Below are positions 49,917-61,017 of a DNA stretch of 64,000 bases, piece by piece. Below the pieces are notes generated by a model. It was not told the origin of the DNA, did no database searches, and saw only the letters and a program-made list of their open reading frames with translations. The position numbers and the translations under genes are program-made. The first letter of the stretch is position 1. Every line of letters begins with the position of its first letter. The stretch covers positions 84,702-148,701 of the forward strand of contig CAUDNR010004489.1 of assembly GCA_958430865.1 (NCBI GenBank). The letters run 5' to 3'. This DNA is from Entrophospora sp. SA101 (Eukaryota > Glomeromycota > Glomeromycetes > Entrophosporales > Entrophosporaceae).

Positions 49917-50327
49917 ATGATACTTTTCATCATCATCATACGAAGGAGATATTTTTACTACAAGCAAACTCCGTTCTTTACAGGAAGTCTCTATGTTCAA
50001 TGCCTGTACGTATACATTTTGATTAACGTCTTCAAAATGAATTTGAAATCTTGCTTATTATACAAGTCTTCCGATAAATCAAGTATATTATTGTCATGGT
50101 CTAAATTGTCAAGAGAATTTTATAGAAAGTATAAATCCATATTAAACCCACCCAACGCTAACTTAGTAACTTCAAAAAGGCATACTCATATGAGTCATCA
50201 AATGAAGAGTAATACCTATGAGATTTATCAAAAGAGCAGGAAAAAAACAAAAACTATTAGAAGAATAAAAATGGCTTCTGAAAAGATTGTTAAATTGTGT
50301 AATTATTTCATGATCGGTTATAGTTGA
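49917..50327 (+). CDS. Hypothetical 136-aa basic protein (uncertain)
   Basis: An uninterrupted ATG-to-stop frame of 137 codons, longer than most chance frames in DNA this AT-rich. The product is Lys/Arg/Ser-rich with a hydrophobic start and a basic end (YQKSRKKTKTIRRIKMASEK). The part around WSKLSREFYRKYKSILNPPN is faintly reminiscent of HMG-box helices, but key aromatic and Pro positions cannot be aligned with confidence. It may be a decayed gene or chance. Confidence 0.22.
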   Translation: MILFIIIIRRRYFYYKQTPFFTGSLYVQCLYVYILINVFKMNLKSCLLYKSSDKSSILLSWSKLSREFYRKYKSILNPPNANLVTSKRHTHMSHQMKSNTYEIYQKSRKKTKTIRRIKMASEKIVKLCNYFMIGYS

Positions 50328-51269
50328 GTATATAAATTACTTTCTTACGGTCTAACATTTCTTTTTTACTTCATATACTCCCCGCCAACCATTCATTCAC
50401 TCATCCATCTTACTTGAGATACATTTCTTTTGTCTTAAATAATCTTTGGGTCAATGAACTTGTAACCATTAAAAAACTGATTCAATAATTACTATACAAA
50501 AATCTTAGATTAAATATATATATTTTATTAATTCGTAATCCGTGGCCAAATTCACAAATAAGTTAGTAAAAGATTATGATGGCGTACTTTGATTTGTAAA
50601 AATAAATGAAGATCTGGATTAGCATGAAAGAATATAAATAGCACACAAACCCACTCCCCTCAATAAGATTGCAGCAAGGTACTAATGTATTCAAATAATA
50701 GTTTGATTGACGTAATGGCATAGTTGGTGTGGTCTTGGATTCCATGTAATTGCTCTGGCGATTTTTTTATCTTGTACATATATCTTGATCAAATAAAAAA
50801 TAAAATAAACATACATATGTTTATTTCGATTTCGATAATCGCGGTTCCAAAATTAAATTAAATTTTGAAATTCTAAATTTTAAAAAAAAAAATGCTGCTT
50901 TTAATTTGTCAAGCAATTTTGATTCTCAAAGTCCAATTCTAAGAGTGCCTGAAGACCTTCTGACATTGTTTGGATACATTTTAAAGACACAGTAAGATAT
51001 CCCGGAGAATATTATTCCACCAGTATATGTTGCAATGATAATGGAACGAAAGAAAGTCCAATTTTATCTTACCTAATAAATATCAAAATGATGATTTTTT
51101 GGATGAAACAGATCCTTTGACAACTTCCAATTCTTGGAACAATGAGTTTGTCTAAAATCAAAGAAAAAAAACCAAAAATCAAAAGGATTGATGATTTTTA
51201 TTTTGAATTAGACTTTGAATTACTATTAGAATTTCAAATTTTATTAAATGATTTTCGTCATCATGTATG
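50328..51269. other. Gene-poor stretch with pseudogene traces
   Basis: Around 50940-51160 short plus-strand frames (RVPEDLLTLFGYILKTQ, PENIIPPVYVAMIMERKK, NDDFLDETDPLTTSNSWNN) look like remains of coding exons broken by stops; family unknown. The 30 nt at 51240-51269 recur almost unchanged at ~52127-52156. Confidence 0.35.
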
Positions 51270-51277
51270 TTCTTGAC

Positions 51278-51945
51278 TAGAGATGGGTAAATGGCGTATA
51301 GTTGAACACTATACGATACTTTACGATACTTTACGTATAGTGCGTATAGTGCGTATAGTACGTATAGTAGTGTTGAAATTTGGTTGGGTGATTTTCAAAT
51401 AATAAGAAAAAAAAAATTTGGATATTACGATAAGCATAAATCTTTAATTTATTCAACCTACACTTTTTTAGGTTTATTTATGAATCATTAATTATATTGA
51501 ATGAATTAAATATCATGAAAATCAAAACTGTTTTCATTTTTATTTGATTTTTCAATAAAATTTTCATCAGCTTCTTTGATGAAATTTTCAATTATGTTGT
51601 AATTTATCTGTACACTACTAGTATTTGAAGTATTAAAATGTTCTCCAAAATAATTTCTTTTAATTTGAATTGTGGCATTTGGACAAAGACGTAAATGTTT
51701 TTCACATCTAGATATTGAACTAGAACGTTAATATTAAAATGTTGCCAAATTGCAGGCAAGTTTAAAATATATATTTATCGTGAGAAGAGTATTAATTTTT
51801 ATGTGTAACATCACATCTATTATTTGGCAATAACCTAAACAGGAATTGATTTACATTTACTACTATATTTTTCTAGAACTATACGCACTATACATATCAC
51901 TATACGTATAGTATTATACGTATAGTACTGATCTGCCCATCTCTA
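51278..51945. mobile_element. 668-bp non-autonomous hAT element
   Basis: Perfect 8-bp target duplication TTCTTGAC at 51270-51277 and 51946-51953. Ends are TAGAGATGGG and CCCATCTCTA, a perfect 10-bp inverted pair of hAT type. Subterminal arrays of CGTATAGT words lie just inside both ends (51300-51370 and 51885-51930), as hAT transposases require. On the complement, about 51720-51505 still reads SRCEKHLRLCPNATIQIKRN and onward, which looks like the end of a BED zinc finger. The element is therefore an internally deleted relative of an autonomous hAT. Confidence 0.85.
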
Positions 51946-51953
51946 TTCTTGAC

Positions 51954-54900
51954 TTCTTTGAATCTGGTAAATAAAGATTTCTGGTTCTAGGATTATTATA
52001 TTTAAAGACATGAATAATCTATAAGCAAAAAGTTATTCGGCTTTAGATTTTGATTTTGATTTCGATTTCGATTTCACCAAGGGTATTTCAATTTTGAAAA
52101 CTTTGATTTTTTCGAAAGTTTCGAATTTATTAAATGATTTTCGCCATCGTGTATGGAAAAAACTTGACTTAGCCTTTTATTACTATTTAATCCTTTCCTT
52201 GAATACGAATGTCTTCATATACTACAATGTTTATAGATGCTATCATCGACATAACAAGCAATTGTATCACCCGAGTAATAAATGAAACTTAAAGGAATTG
52301 GTTTCGAACAACAACATGTGACTACCCAAATCTCTGGAATTCACAAAATAAATAATCCTATCCTCCTTGGATCAGGTTTGAATGGTGCTGTTGGGGAGGA
52401 TTAAAAAAAAATTTTTTTCCTTTCCAATTGTATAATTTCTTAAAAACCATGAATAAATCCGACGTTGATCGTGACTCTCTCACACCTCCACATGTCTATG
52501 GAAGTCTTTCCACAGGTGAGGTAATCCAAACATCTTGGAAGCTTTGGAGAAGTGAAAGGGTCTCCCCTACCCCATTTAAAAAATAATAAATTCGGATCAA
52601 AGAAACGTACCAAAATCCGAACTATTTTATTCTATGGTTGCCAGAGATCATGTTGACCATTTGGGACAAAGTACCTGAACATAGAAGATATTCAGCAGAC
52701 TCTTTGAAAAATAAAGTGCTCAAATGCAGTTTCAATAAAGTTCAGAGTTTGAAACTAGTTGCAGATTCCTAATATCGCAATTCTTCAGAATTCTGCAATG
52801 CAACTTCTTAGTCGCAGAGCCAGCCATCTTTACCCTAGAGGTAGGATTGTCCTAGACAACTTTTCGGCTTCCTTTGATCAGGTGCTCCGAGGGAAGATTA
52901 AGGTTCACACAAGTGTCCTTGACAATGGATGCAGTTTCAATAAATTCCAGGTCCAATCATCATTATACCATTGGGTCACAATGCCAGATTAGTCTTATGT
53001 GGGATGTCCACCAGCAAAAAGGGGGTCTGAGACTATTAAATTGTTCTGTGTTATTAACAAAACAAAATTGGTTACACGAATAGTTTTGATATGTAAAAGT
53101 AAATATTTCAAGTCTTGTATCTCATTATTGTACTAGGTAAACATGTTCTAAATTTTTCACCAACTATAATCCTTATGATATAGATATACATTATGCAAAA
53201 AACTCAATTTTGGCCAGGAGTTCTCAGACCCCCATATTGCTGGTGGAAATCTCATGTATGCGAGGAACACGAGAATGATTGTAATGTTTTAGATAAAGTA
53301 GTATACTTCAACGCCCGTCAACTTCCGATAATCATATGGAATTTTTCTAAATTGTCTGGAACGGTTTTCCATCCTGTCCTCAACAGTCATGCTGCCTTTT
53401 TTTATCTTTATTATTCTTTAATATTAGTAACTGTTATAAAAGGTAATATGATGCCAATCATTTGTTATGATAGAGAATCTTAATAAATACCTAGAGACCC
53501 ATCCCACGTTTAAGATATTTAGGCATCAATGCAAAAAAAAGTACCTCTGCTTGTTAATAAATAACTCTTCTTCATCTTTAGAACCATAACATATCAAATA
53601 AGAGCAATTTTGCCAATGAAGGCCTGGCTTCTAAAAAATAAATTGTTTTTCCAAAAAAATAATAATGAATAGGAAGCTTCTTTGTACAACACTATGTGTA
53701 CGCGTTTTGTCGATCAATTTTTTATTTTTTAAAAAAAAAACAATGCCAACACAAAAAGGCACAAGAATAAAAGCAACATATGTAGAAGAATGAGTTTATG
53801 AGTAAACATAATTATAATGAGATTATCAAAAAAAAATGGCGGTGGTGATTACTAATCACTTTAGTTATTATAAAAATAAATTCGCAAAGTCAACAAGAAG
53901 AAACCAATCCACAACTCGCGAAGAAATTAGCATTATCAAGACGACAAGAGAAATTCAAAGAGCTTTTATTATAATTTTGTTTATCTATTTCTTAGGCAAG
54001 CTAATATGATCAATAATGTAAGTAGTAGTAACAAAGGATGTGTGCTTTAATTACAAAGTAAATTTTATTCTATTCTAAAAAAAGTCAATTGTTAAAATTT
54101 TATATTTAACAATTATTAATAAAGATGTGAAAAAAATTCTAATTTCAGAATTGAACGCTTTTTACTAATATAAATATTATTGAAAATTATTATTAATCTT
54201 TCATATTTTTTTTGGAATCTTACTTATTTTATGTGATTCATTCAAAATCGTTAACCTTCTGTTTTTTAAAAAGGGAAATTCTTTACAAGCTGTTTTTATA
54301 AAAATATAACTTGCAGTCTGATGCTTGCTGATTGTAAATTAGAATTTTGCTGACTGCAAATGGCAAATGGCAAATGGAGACAGTTCGAAGGAGGGGGCAG
54401 TCCTTCTCAGATCATTTCTTAACTGGCTTGTGACTAATACGAAACAGGAAAATGCTTCCACGTTGTACTTACTTCTTCCAATTCATTCTTTTTTAAATGG
54501 GTTGTAATTCGTAAGTACATCCATCTTGTAAACATATTTGGTAGCAATGTAAAGGCCTTCTCTAATATACATTTGTTACCCAATAGTTTTGCATATCCCA
54601 CATGCAACCCTGTATGTCGTTGGAGATTTGAGTAGGGAAGAATATTTTGAGATGCATGTATGAATTTTACTGAACTCATCTTATTTCTACATATTGAAGG
54701 TTCACATGATGGTATTCTTTGTTTAAAAGAACTCAGAGGCAAATTTGACCACATTCACAGAATAACAGGTACACACATGCTCAGTATGTCAAAGAACACA
54801 AACATTGCAAGCGAAAGCTTGAAGGTATATATATATATATATATATATCATATTTATCTTAACTTTAAAATCTAATGTTTAAAAGAAAATACTTTACAGA

Positions 54901-55811
54901 TTATGACTTTTCAGTTTACAGACTAGAATATAATAGGTTGAAACATGGTCTTTATCCTGAGAACTTGAAATTTTCAGATAAGCCTGAAAAAATTACATTT
55001 AATCATAACTATGGAAGCAATAATGAAGGCAGAGGATCAAGGATTCATTTTAGAAGATGATTTAATTGAAGCATTTTGCTCTAAACAAGATGATTCACTT
55101 ATAGATTATAATTATTTGTACTGTCAACCAACCAGGCAATTTCATTGTCATCGTCACCAACCAGTACTAGATATTATGCAATTAATCTCAAGAATTTTGA
55201 TGTGCAAATTTTTCTTACTAAATTTTTTATAGAAACTTCAAATGTTGATGTTAATTTTAGAACCTTCTTCAATAATTTACAACAACAAAATAAACATATT
55301 AATTCTAATGAGTATGTAACACTTATTCATAGAATGTGATTAGAAAAGAGAATAGAACCATCATTTATCAAAAGTTCTAATAAAATAGCACATATTACTG
55401 TTGGAACAATTGACATTAGTACTAACCCTTGAAGCTAATGCAATATGTGAATCAGCCATTCTTGATAAAAATCCTTCCAAGGATGTATATAAAAATATTG
55501 GATATTCATTCAGAAATTGGAATTGGTGGAGTTGTAGAAGCACGCAATTAATGAATTACTACAATTATAATTATTATTTTAAAATATATTTTTTTTTAAA
55601 TTTTTTCATGTGCGAATAGATTATAGTTTAATATTGGCTATGGCATTTTGTTCCAAAAGAAATGTCAATAGGAAGGAACCCGCGAGACATCGAAAGGATT
55701 ATTCTATTAAATCTGACACTTGAGTTCACTCAATAGCATTTTAAGCTTAGGAACCATAAAATTTGGGAGCCAAATCAATACGATTTATAATAAAAATAAC
55801 CCACAGAATTT
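51954..55811. other. Repeat-rich, gene-poor stretch
   Basis: No intact gene recognised. Open frames at 52094-52285, 52759-52992, 53193-53483 and 54660-55543 translate to unrecognised peptides. The set at 54660-55340 (KITFNHNYGSNNEGRGSRIH and an acidic continuation in the next frame, EDQGFILEDDLIEAFCSK) may be one decayed gene with a frameshift. A 26-nt inverted pair lies at 53007-53032 / 53222-53247. Confidence 0.35.
53007..53247. repeat. Inverted-repeat element, about 241 bp
   Basis: TCCACCAGCAAAAAGGGGGT plus CTGAGA at the left is matched in reverse complement at the right with 24 of 26 positions identical. A diverged copy of the ~90-nt repeat of 49453-49721 lies between the arms. It looks like a MITE, but no target duplication was found. 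Confidence 0.5.
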
Positions 55812-56160
55812 AGGACCCCCGCAAACTACACAGTGAATCTCGATTTAGCGGACACTAATTAAAAAATCTCGGCTTTACGGATAAAGTTCAAAGAACGATT
55901 CCATAAACCTCAATAAAACCTTCTCAATATAGCGGATATCTCGGTTTAACGGATTTTTTGGAAAATTTTCCCTAATACTAATACTAATTGCTCAAACTAT
56001 CCCGTTAAACCGAGACATAGATTGGTTACTGCCGCAGCTGGTGAAAATTACCAAATTTGAAAAGATTGTCTCTAATAAGCCAATCACAGTGTGGGTCAAA
56101 CCCTATATCAACCGTGATTTTTTGTATGTAAAACCTATCTATATAATTTGCGGGGGTCCT
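55812..56160. mobile_element. 349-bp MITE ending 19 bp before the CutC start
   Basis: Perfect 14-bp terminal inverted repeats AGGACCCCCGCAAA (55812-55825) and TTTGCGGGGGTCCT (56147-56160). Inside lies a second, less perfect inverted pair, CAGTGAATCTCGATTTAGCGG near 55831 and TCCCGTTAAACCGAGAC near 56000, resembling pogo/Tigger-type ends. It may be a nested or composite element. No clear target duplication. The interior near 56080 has a CCAAT word (AAGCCAATCAC). Confidence 0.7.
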
Positions 56161-56179
56161 GGTTTATTATTATTTATGC

Positions 56180-57534
56180 ATGATGGAAAATTTGATTTTT
56201 GAGGCCTGTATAGATTCTGTGATATCTGCTATAAATGCAGGTTAGTGAGCGATATTACCATTGTCAATATTATTAATGATTGATATTTATTGAATGATGT
56301 TTAATGAATTTCTTTCGTAAATTATATAAAAGAAAAAGGTGGCGCGTCTCGTGTTGAATTATGTGATAATTTGATAGAAGGTGGAACTACACCAAGTTTA
56401 GGAATGATTAAAGTGACTCTGAAGAAGATTAAAATCCCTGTTATGGTAGGTAGTCATGTAAATTGGGTTTTTTAGATTTTTTAATTATTATTGATGATCG
56501 ATGAAATATATACTTATTTATGTTAGGTTATGATTCGACCAAGGTATTACTACCCAATTAATCACTTTTGATTATTTCCTGGTTTTTTTTAAATAATAAA
56601 ACTTTATTTTAATTTATTCTTAGAGGTGGAGATTTTTGTTACAGTGATGAGGAATTTGATGTGATGTGCTTAGATATAGAGTCTATAAAATCACTTGGGG
56701 TACATGGAGTTGTTTTTGGTATTTTAAAACCTGATGGAAGAGTTGATATTGAAAGAGTATCAAAGTAATAAAAACATTATTATTACTTTGATTTTTATTT
56801 TTATTTTTAAAAAATCAAACGAACAAATATGATTTATAACACATTATTCTTCAGATTAGTTGAAGTTGCAAAACCATTGAAAGGTGATTATTTGCATCTT
56901 TGGATTTCTTGTTAATTAATATATATTAATCATTAATTTTTTTCCTTGTAAAGTAACTTTTCATAGAGCATTTGATATGACAAACGATCCATATCAGGCA
57001 CTTGAAGATATAATTTCAATTGGTAGAATTGAACGAATACTAACCAGGTAGAGACAAAATAATGCTTGTGTCTAAAAATTTATTTGTTCATATATTGTAG
57101 ACATTCTATTGAAAAACTGATGATAAAAATATATTAGTGGTCATGATAGTTCTGTATTGGAAGGTTTAGAAACAATCAAAAAACTTGTGGATATTGCTAA
57201 TGACAGAATAATAATCATGCCTGGTGGTGGTAGTTAAATTCATCTAGAATTCAATATTTTTGTTTTAAAAAAAGAAAAAAAGTGAAAAATTTTTTTTACT
57301 AAATTAGAGATTGAAAATCCTTTAGGAATCCGTGAGACAAATGTTACCAGAATTTTAAAGGCAGTAAATTTAAAGGAACTTCATGTATCTGCCAGCGTCG
57401 ATATTCCATCCATCATGAATCACAAAATTCCAAATATTCATATGGGCGGATCTTTTTATAAAGATGAATATTCTGTAAAAGTTCTTAGCGAACAAAAACT
57501 TTATTCATTAATAAGAAATGCTGCAGAAAATTAA
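56180..57534 (+). CDS. CutC-family copper homeostasis protein
   Basis: Eight exons: 56180-56240, 56333-56445, 56527-56543, 56624-56764, 56855-56883, 56954-57047, 57138-57229 and 57308-57534, in phase, 257 aa. Exons of 17 and 29 nt are notably short. It is a TIM-barrel protein with the family blocks GGASRVELCDNLIEGGTTPS, VMIRPRGGDFCYS, GVHGVVFGILKPDGRVD, VTFHRAFDM and IIIMPGGEIEN. CutC is associated with copper tolerance and cytosolic copper handling; its reaction is not settled. Length is normal for the family (~240-260 aa). A MITE ends just before the start codon, so the core promoter and 5' UTR are probably transposon-derived or very short. ATG at 56180 is chosen over the out-of-frame ATG at 56176. 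Confidence 0.9.
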
Positions 57535-58016
57535 CTTATTCCGGTGTCCAAAGAAAGTTGTATAAATATCTTTTTTGAATTAAAGAATTGTTCATTATTA
57601 TATTAAATTGTCCATATTAAATATTAAAAATTAAAAATTAAATTAATAATACAAACACTAAAATAAATATTATTATTATTACATTAAATTACTTTTAAAA
57701 ATGCTCATTATTAAGTTGAAATTGATTAAATTAAATTAATTATTAAAAAAAAAAAATTATTATTAATTAAAAATTATTATTAATTATTAATTAAAAAATT
57801 ATCCTTTTCAATTTTTAAAGTTATTGTCCATTAGAGAGATTAAATTAGAATTAAAAAATAATAATAAGTATTGGAATTAAAAATGTCTTTAAGGAAAAAA
57901 GAGAAAGGATTATTATTATATAAATTAAATTATAATAATTAGAATAATAAAAATAACAATAAAAATAAAAATAAACACCAAAGCTATTTACATATTAAAT
58001 TTTAAAATTTTACAAT
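57535..58016. other. AT-rich convergent spacer
   Basis: Between the 3' ends of CutC (plus) and the adenylate cyclase gene (minus). Almost pure A/T with ATTA/TAAT runs. Nothing else seen. Confidence 0.5.
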
Positions 58017-60725
58017 TTATGCTGGTGATCCATCACATTTATTGCTTTTTGTTTTATTAATTCCGACCATTTTTATGTACATTCGTAATGCATCAATTAT
58101 ATATTCCGGATCAATTTGAGTAGTTTCTCCAAACTCTTCACGTATACGAGTATGCTTGCTAACATTTTTAAGATATAAAGCTGATATAACGTTCTAAAGT
58201 GGTAATAAATAAAATAAAAATTAATTATGTGTTAGTAAGAGATATAAAATATAGAGGCACATTAATCAATAATTTTTAATTTTTTTTTTCAAAAAAGTAC
58301 CTCAATTCTTGTTATTAAACTTTCCATAATCCTTAACAATTCTTCATCGTCTGCATTATCTTTAACATGAAAAGTTAATAAGCCTGTTAAATAATCTGCA
58401 CGGGAATTTCTTGCTGAATTATATTGATTGTTTATATTTCCTGATGTAATACGTTCTAAACGTAAACAAAGATATCCAAGTTGTCTCACACATGAAGGTG
58501 GGAAAATATTCTATATATTTTTTTTTATAACAAAAATGATTGTAAAAATTAAAAAAAAATTTTTAAAAATAAATAATAGCATACAGTAAAATATAATATA
58601 TACAAAGTACCTCTTGTGTGATCCTATTTTGTTGACCTTCTTCCATTCGACCTTTAAGTGCTTCCGGAAAAACCTATAAGAGAAATCGTTATTAAACATT
58701 GTTTTTTTAAAAGTAAATCTAAATTAAAAAAAAAAAATTTTTAAAATACTAACTAATGATAATACTTCGGTATTTTCCAATCCTTTAAGTTTTTTTTCTC
58801 CAATGTTTTTAACAACAAACCCCATTTTTCTTAATGCAATAAGATTTTTATCTAATATAACTGGATTATTTACTATAGTATTAGTAGTAACTGTTGTTAA
58901 TGGCCCTGAATAATCATCATATTCGCCATTTTTCTTAAACAATGAATCGTGATCATTTGCATCCATCAGACCATCCAACAATCTTATTTCTGCCTCGACA
59001 TCTGAGCTGACACATATTTGACCACCATCAGCTGCATTGCAAATTCTAGCAGTTCTATTCACCATTGGCCCAAAATAATCCATTCTTTTTGTTACAATAT
59101 CAGTTTCACATACTGGTACGCCTAAATGTATTCCCATTCTAACTGATAAGCCCCTATGCAGCAACTCATTATATTCGCCACCATAAATTTCCTTACCATC
59201 ATCTGAATCGATAATTTCTTGGGGCCAGTCAACTTCAAGCAGTTGAAGTTGTACAGTAAAACACCAAAGAAGAGCTGATGATACGGTTGGAAAAGAAACC
59301 ATGAAAGCATCTCCTTCAGTCTTAACTTCATAACCACCTATATTCCTTAATTGACGACGCATTATGGTATTGTGTTGTTTTATTGCATGTCTCATTGCAA
59401 CCGGGATTGTTTCCCATAAAAATGTTGAATTTTTAATATCAGTAAAAACCAAAGCAACCTGTCCGGTTGGCGGAGAAATTTCTTTTTGTAATCTTGCCAT
59501 CATTGAATCACTAGGGACTTCTTCTTTTCTAATACGCTTCTTACTAGTACCAAAGAAAAAGGTTGTTCCTGGTTCTTCTGTGATATATTGTGCTTTTTTA
59601 AAATTAGGGTCTCCTGTATTTGTGGATGGTTTTGATCTTCGACAAAACAGGTCTCCCACACCAATAATCATTACCATTAATTTTTTTTCCGAACCATATG
59701 CAATAGCAAAATCACGTAATTTCTGTGCGGCCATCATCAAATCTTTTTTTTCAGTTCGTGCAATGTCCACAGCTGTCTGATAACTCATACAATCCCATAA
59801 TCCCTTTGTTGCCAATATGACAAACTCATCTTGTTCTGATAATTCAATCACATCAATCACTGGATTAGAATTTATAATTGGCATTAAATGAAAATGTCCA
59901 AATGATTTAGAAACACTAAATTCACCATTCACCAAAAAATCATGAGATAAAAATCCGCCAGCTTCTCTTATTCTTTGGAATTCATTTGTACTGGTTGGAT
60001 CTTCACATTTTGCAATAACATGTGCATTACCATCATTACGACTGATGACCGCTGTGGTGTCACCAACATTTGCAACGTATAATTTTGTTCCTGAAATATA
60101 TGCTATCAAGCCAGAAGCGCCCGATTTATTATTACCAATTTGTAATGATATTGAATGATGATGATTACTCTCGTTTTCTCTGGCATACTCTTTCTCAAAA
60201 CTTGAATTGAAAACTTTTAAACCAAGTTCTTTATTTAAACCCAAAAAGGTTCTTCTGATTGCTGATTCAACTGTTTCATTGTCTTTGAGTTTCTCAAGCT
60301 CAGACTTGAAATGATACGGAAACCAATCGTGTAAATATTTGGTAACAGGACCACCTTGATCCGGACCATTTCTCCCATCAAAAAGGCCAAATAAACATTC
60401 GTCATCACGACTACGAAATTTTGGAATTACAGTTTCCCATATTGACAGATGGTGGTCCTTTATTCCTAATATATCAGCCATTCCATACGACATAGAATTA
60501 ACTTCGGATGATGAAGTTCTAATACGCCTATTATCATTTTCATCAGGTACTGTCAAATTCAATAGTGTAATATCCATCAAACCTAGAACACTGAGTCGGG
60601 TTAAAGCACCAAAACCTGCAAGATTTCTATCTCTAAGTGGATTGATCTCTGTGACATGTGCATGTTTGATTTCAAATCTTTTATTACCAGAAAGATTTAA
60701 AAATTTAAGCTCCATATTCCAATTC
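58017..60725 (-). CDS. CYR1: Cyr1-type adenylate cyclase, C-terminal part (5' end not found)
   Basis: Exons on the complement: 60725-58754, 58673-58611, 58510-58301 and 58193-58017, 803 codons counted from the in-frame ATG at 60713-60715. It begins with the tail of a leucine-rich repeat block (LKFLNLSGNKRFEIK), followed by a PP2C-like domain (about 75-370; FGLFDGRNG, VANVGDTTAVISRND) and the class III cyclase domain (about 420-600; VFTDIKNSTFLWE, EGDAFMVSFP, GPMVNRTARICNAADGG). Fungal Cyr1 makes cAMP downstream of Ras/Galpha and is normally ~1700-2300 aa with N-terminal Galpha-binding, Ras-association and many LRRs, all absent here. A splice acceptor (TTCAG) precedes 60725 in phase, so the ATG is probably internal. 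Upstream exons either lie beyond the hAT relic or are lost. Confidence 0.85.
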
Positions 60726-61017
60726 CTGAATTTTTTAGAAACAAAAAATTTGTAACGTCATCATCGTGATGAATAATTTAATTAAATAGATTGGTAAAAT
60801 ATATATATATATATATATATATATACAAAATTTGTTGTATATAGTAACACTTTAATATTGATTATTTTTTCTCATAAGCATATTGAAGAAATATTTTTTT
60901 TATTAGAACTTTTGTTTTGGTGTCTATATGATTAAAAAAGTAAGGTAAATAATGTCTCGAATTATTAATCTTACATGTTTGTAATTCATAATTTCATTTA
61001 TTAATATCATAAATAGA
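60726..61017. other. AT-rich spacer upstream of the cyclase exon
   Basis: About 290 bp with a (TA)n tract near 60800-60825. No exon encoding LRR or Ras-association sequence was seen on the complement. Probably intron or new flank. Confidence 0.4.

Noticed and set aside
59364..59780. 138-codon plus-strand open frame
   Set aside because: Antisense to the cyclase coding exon, which has clear domain conservation.
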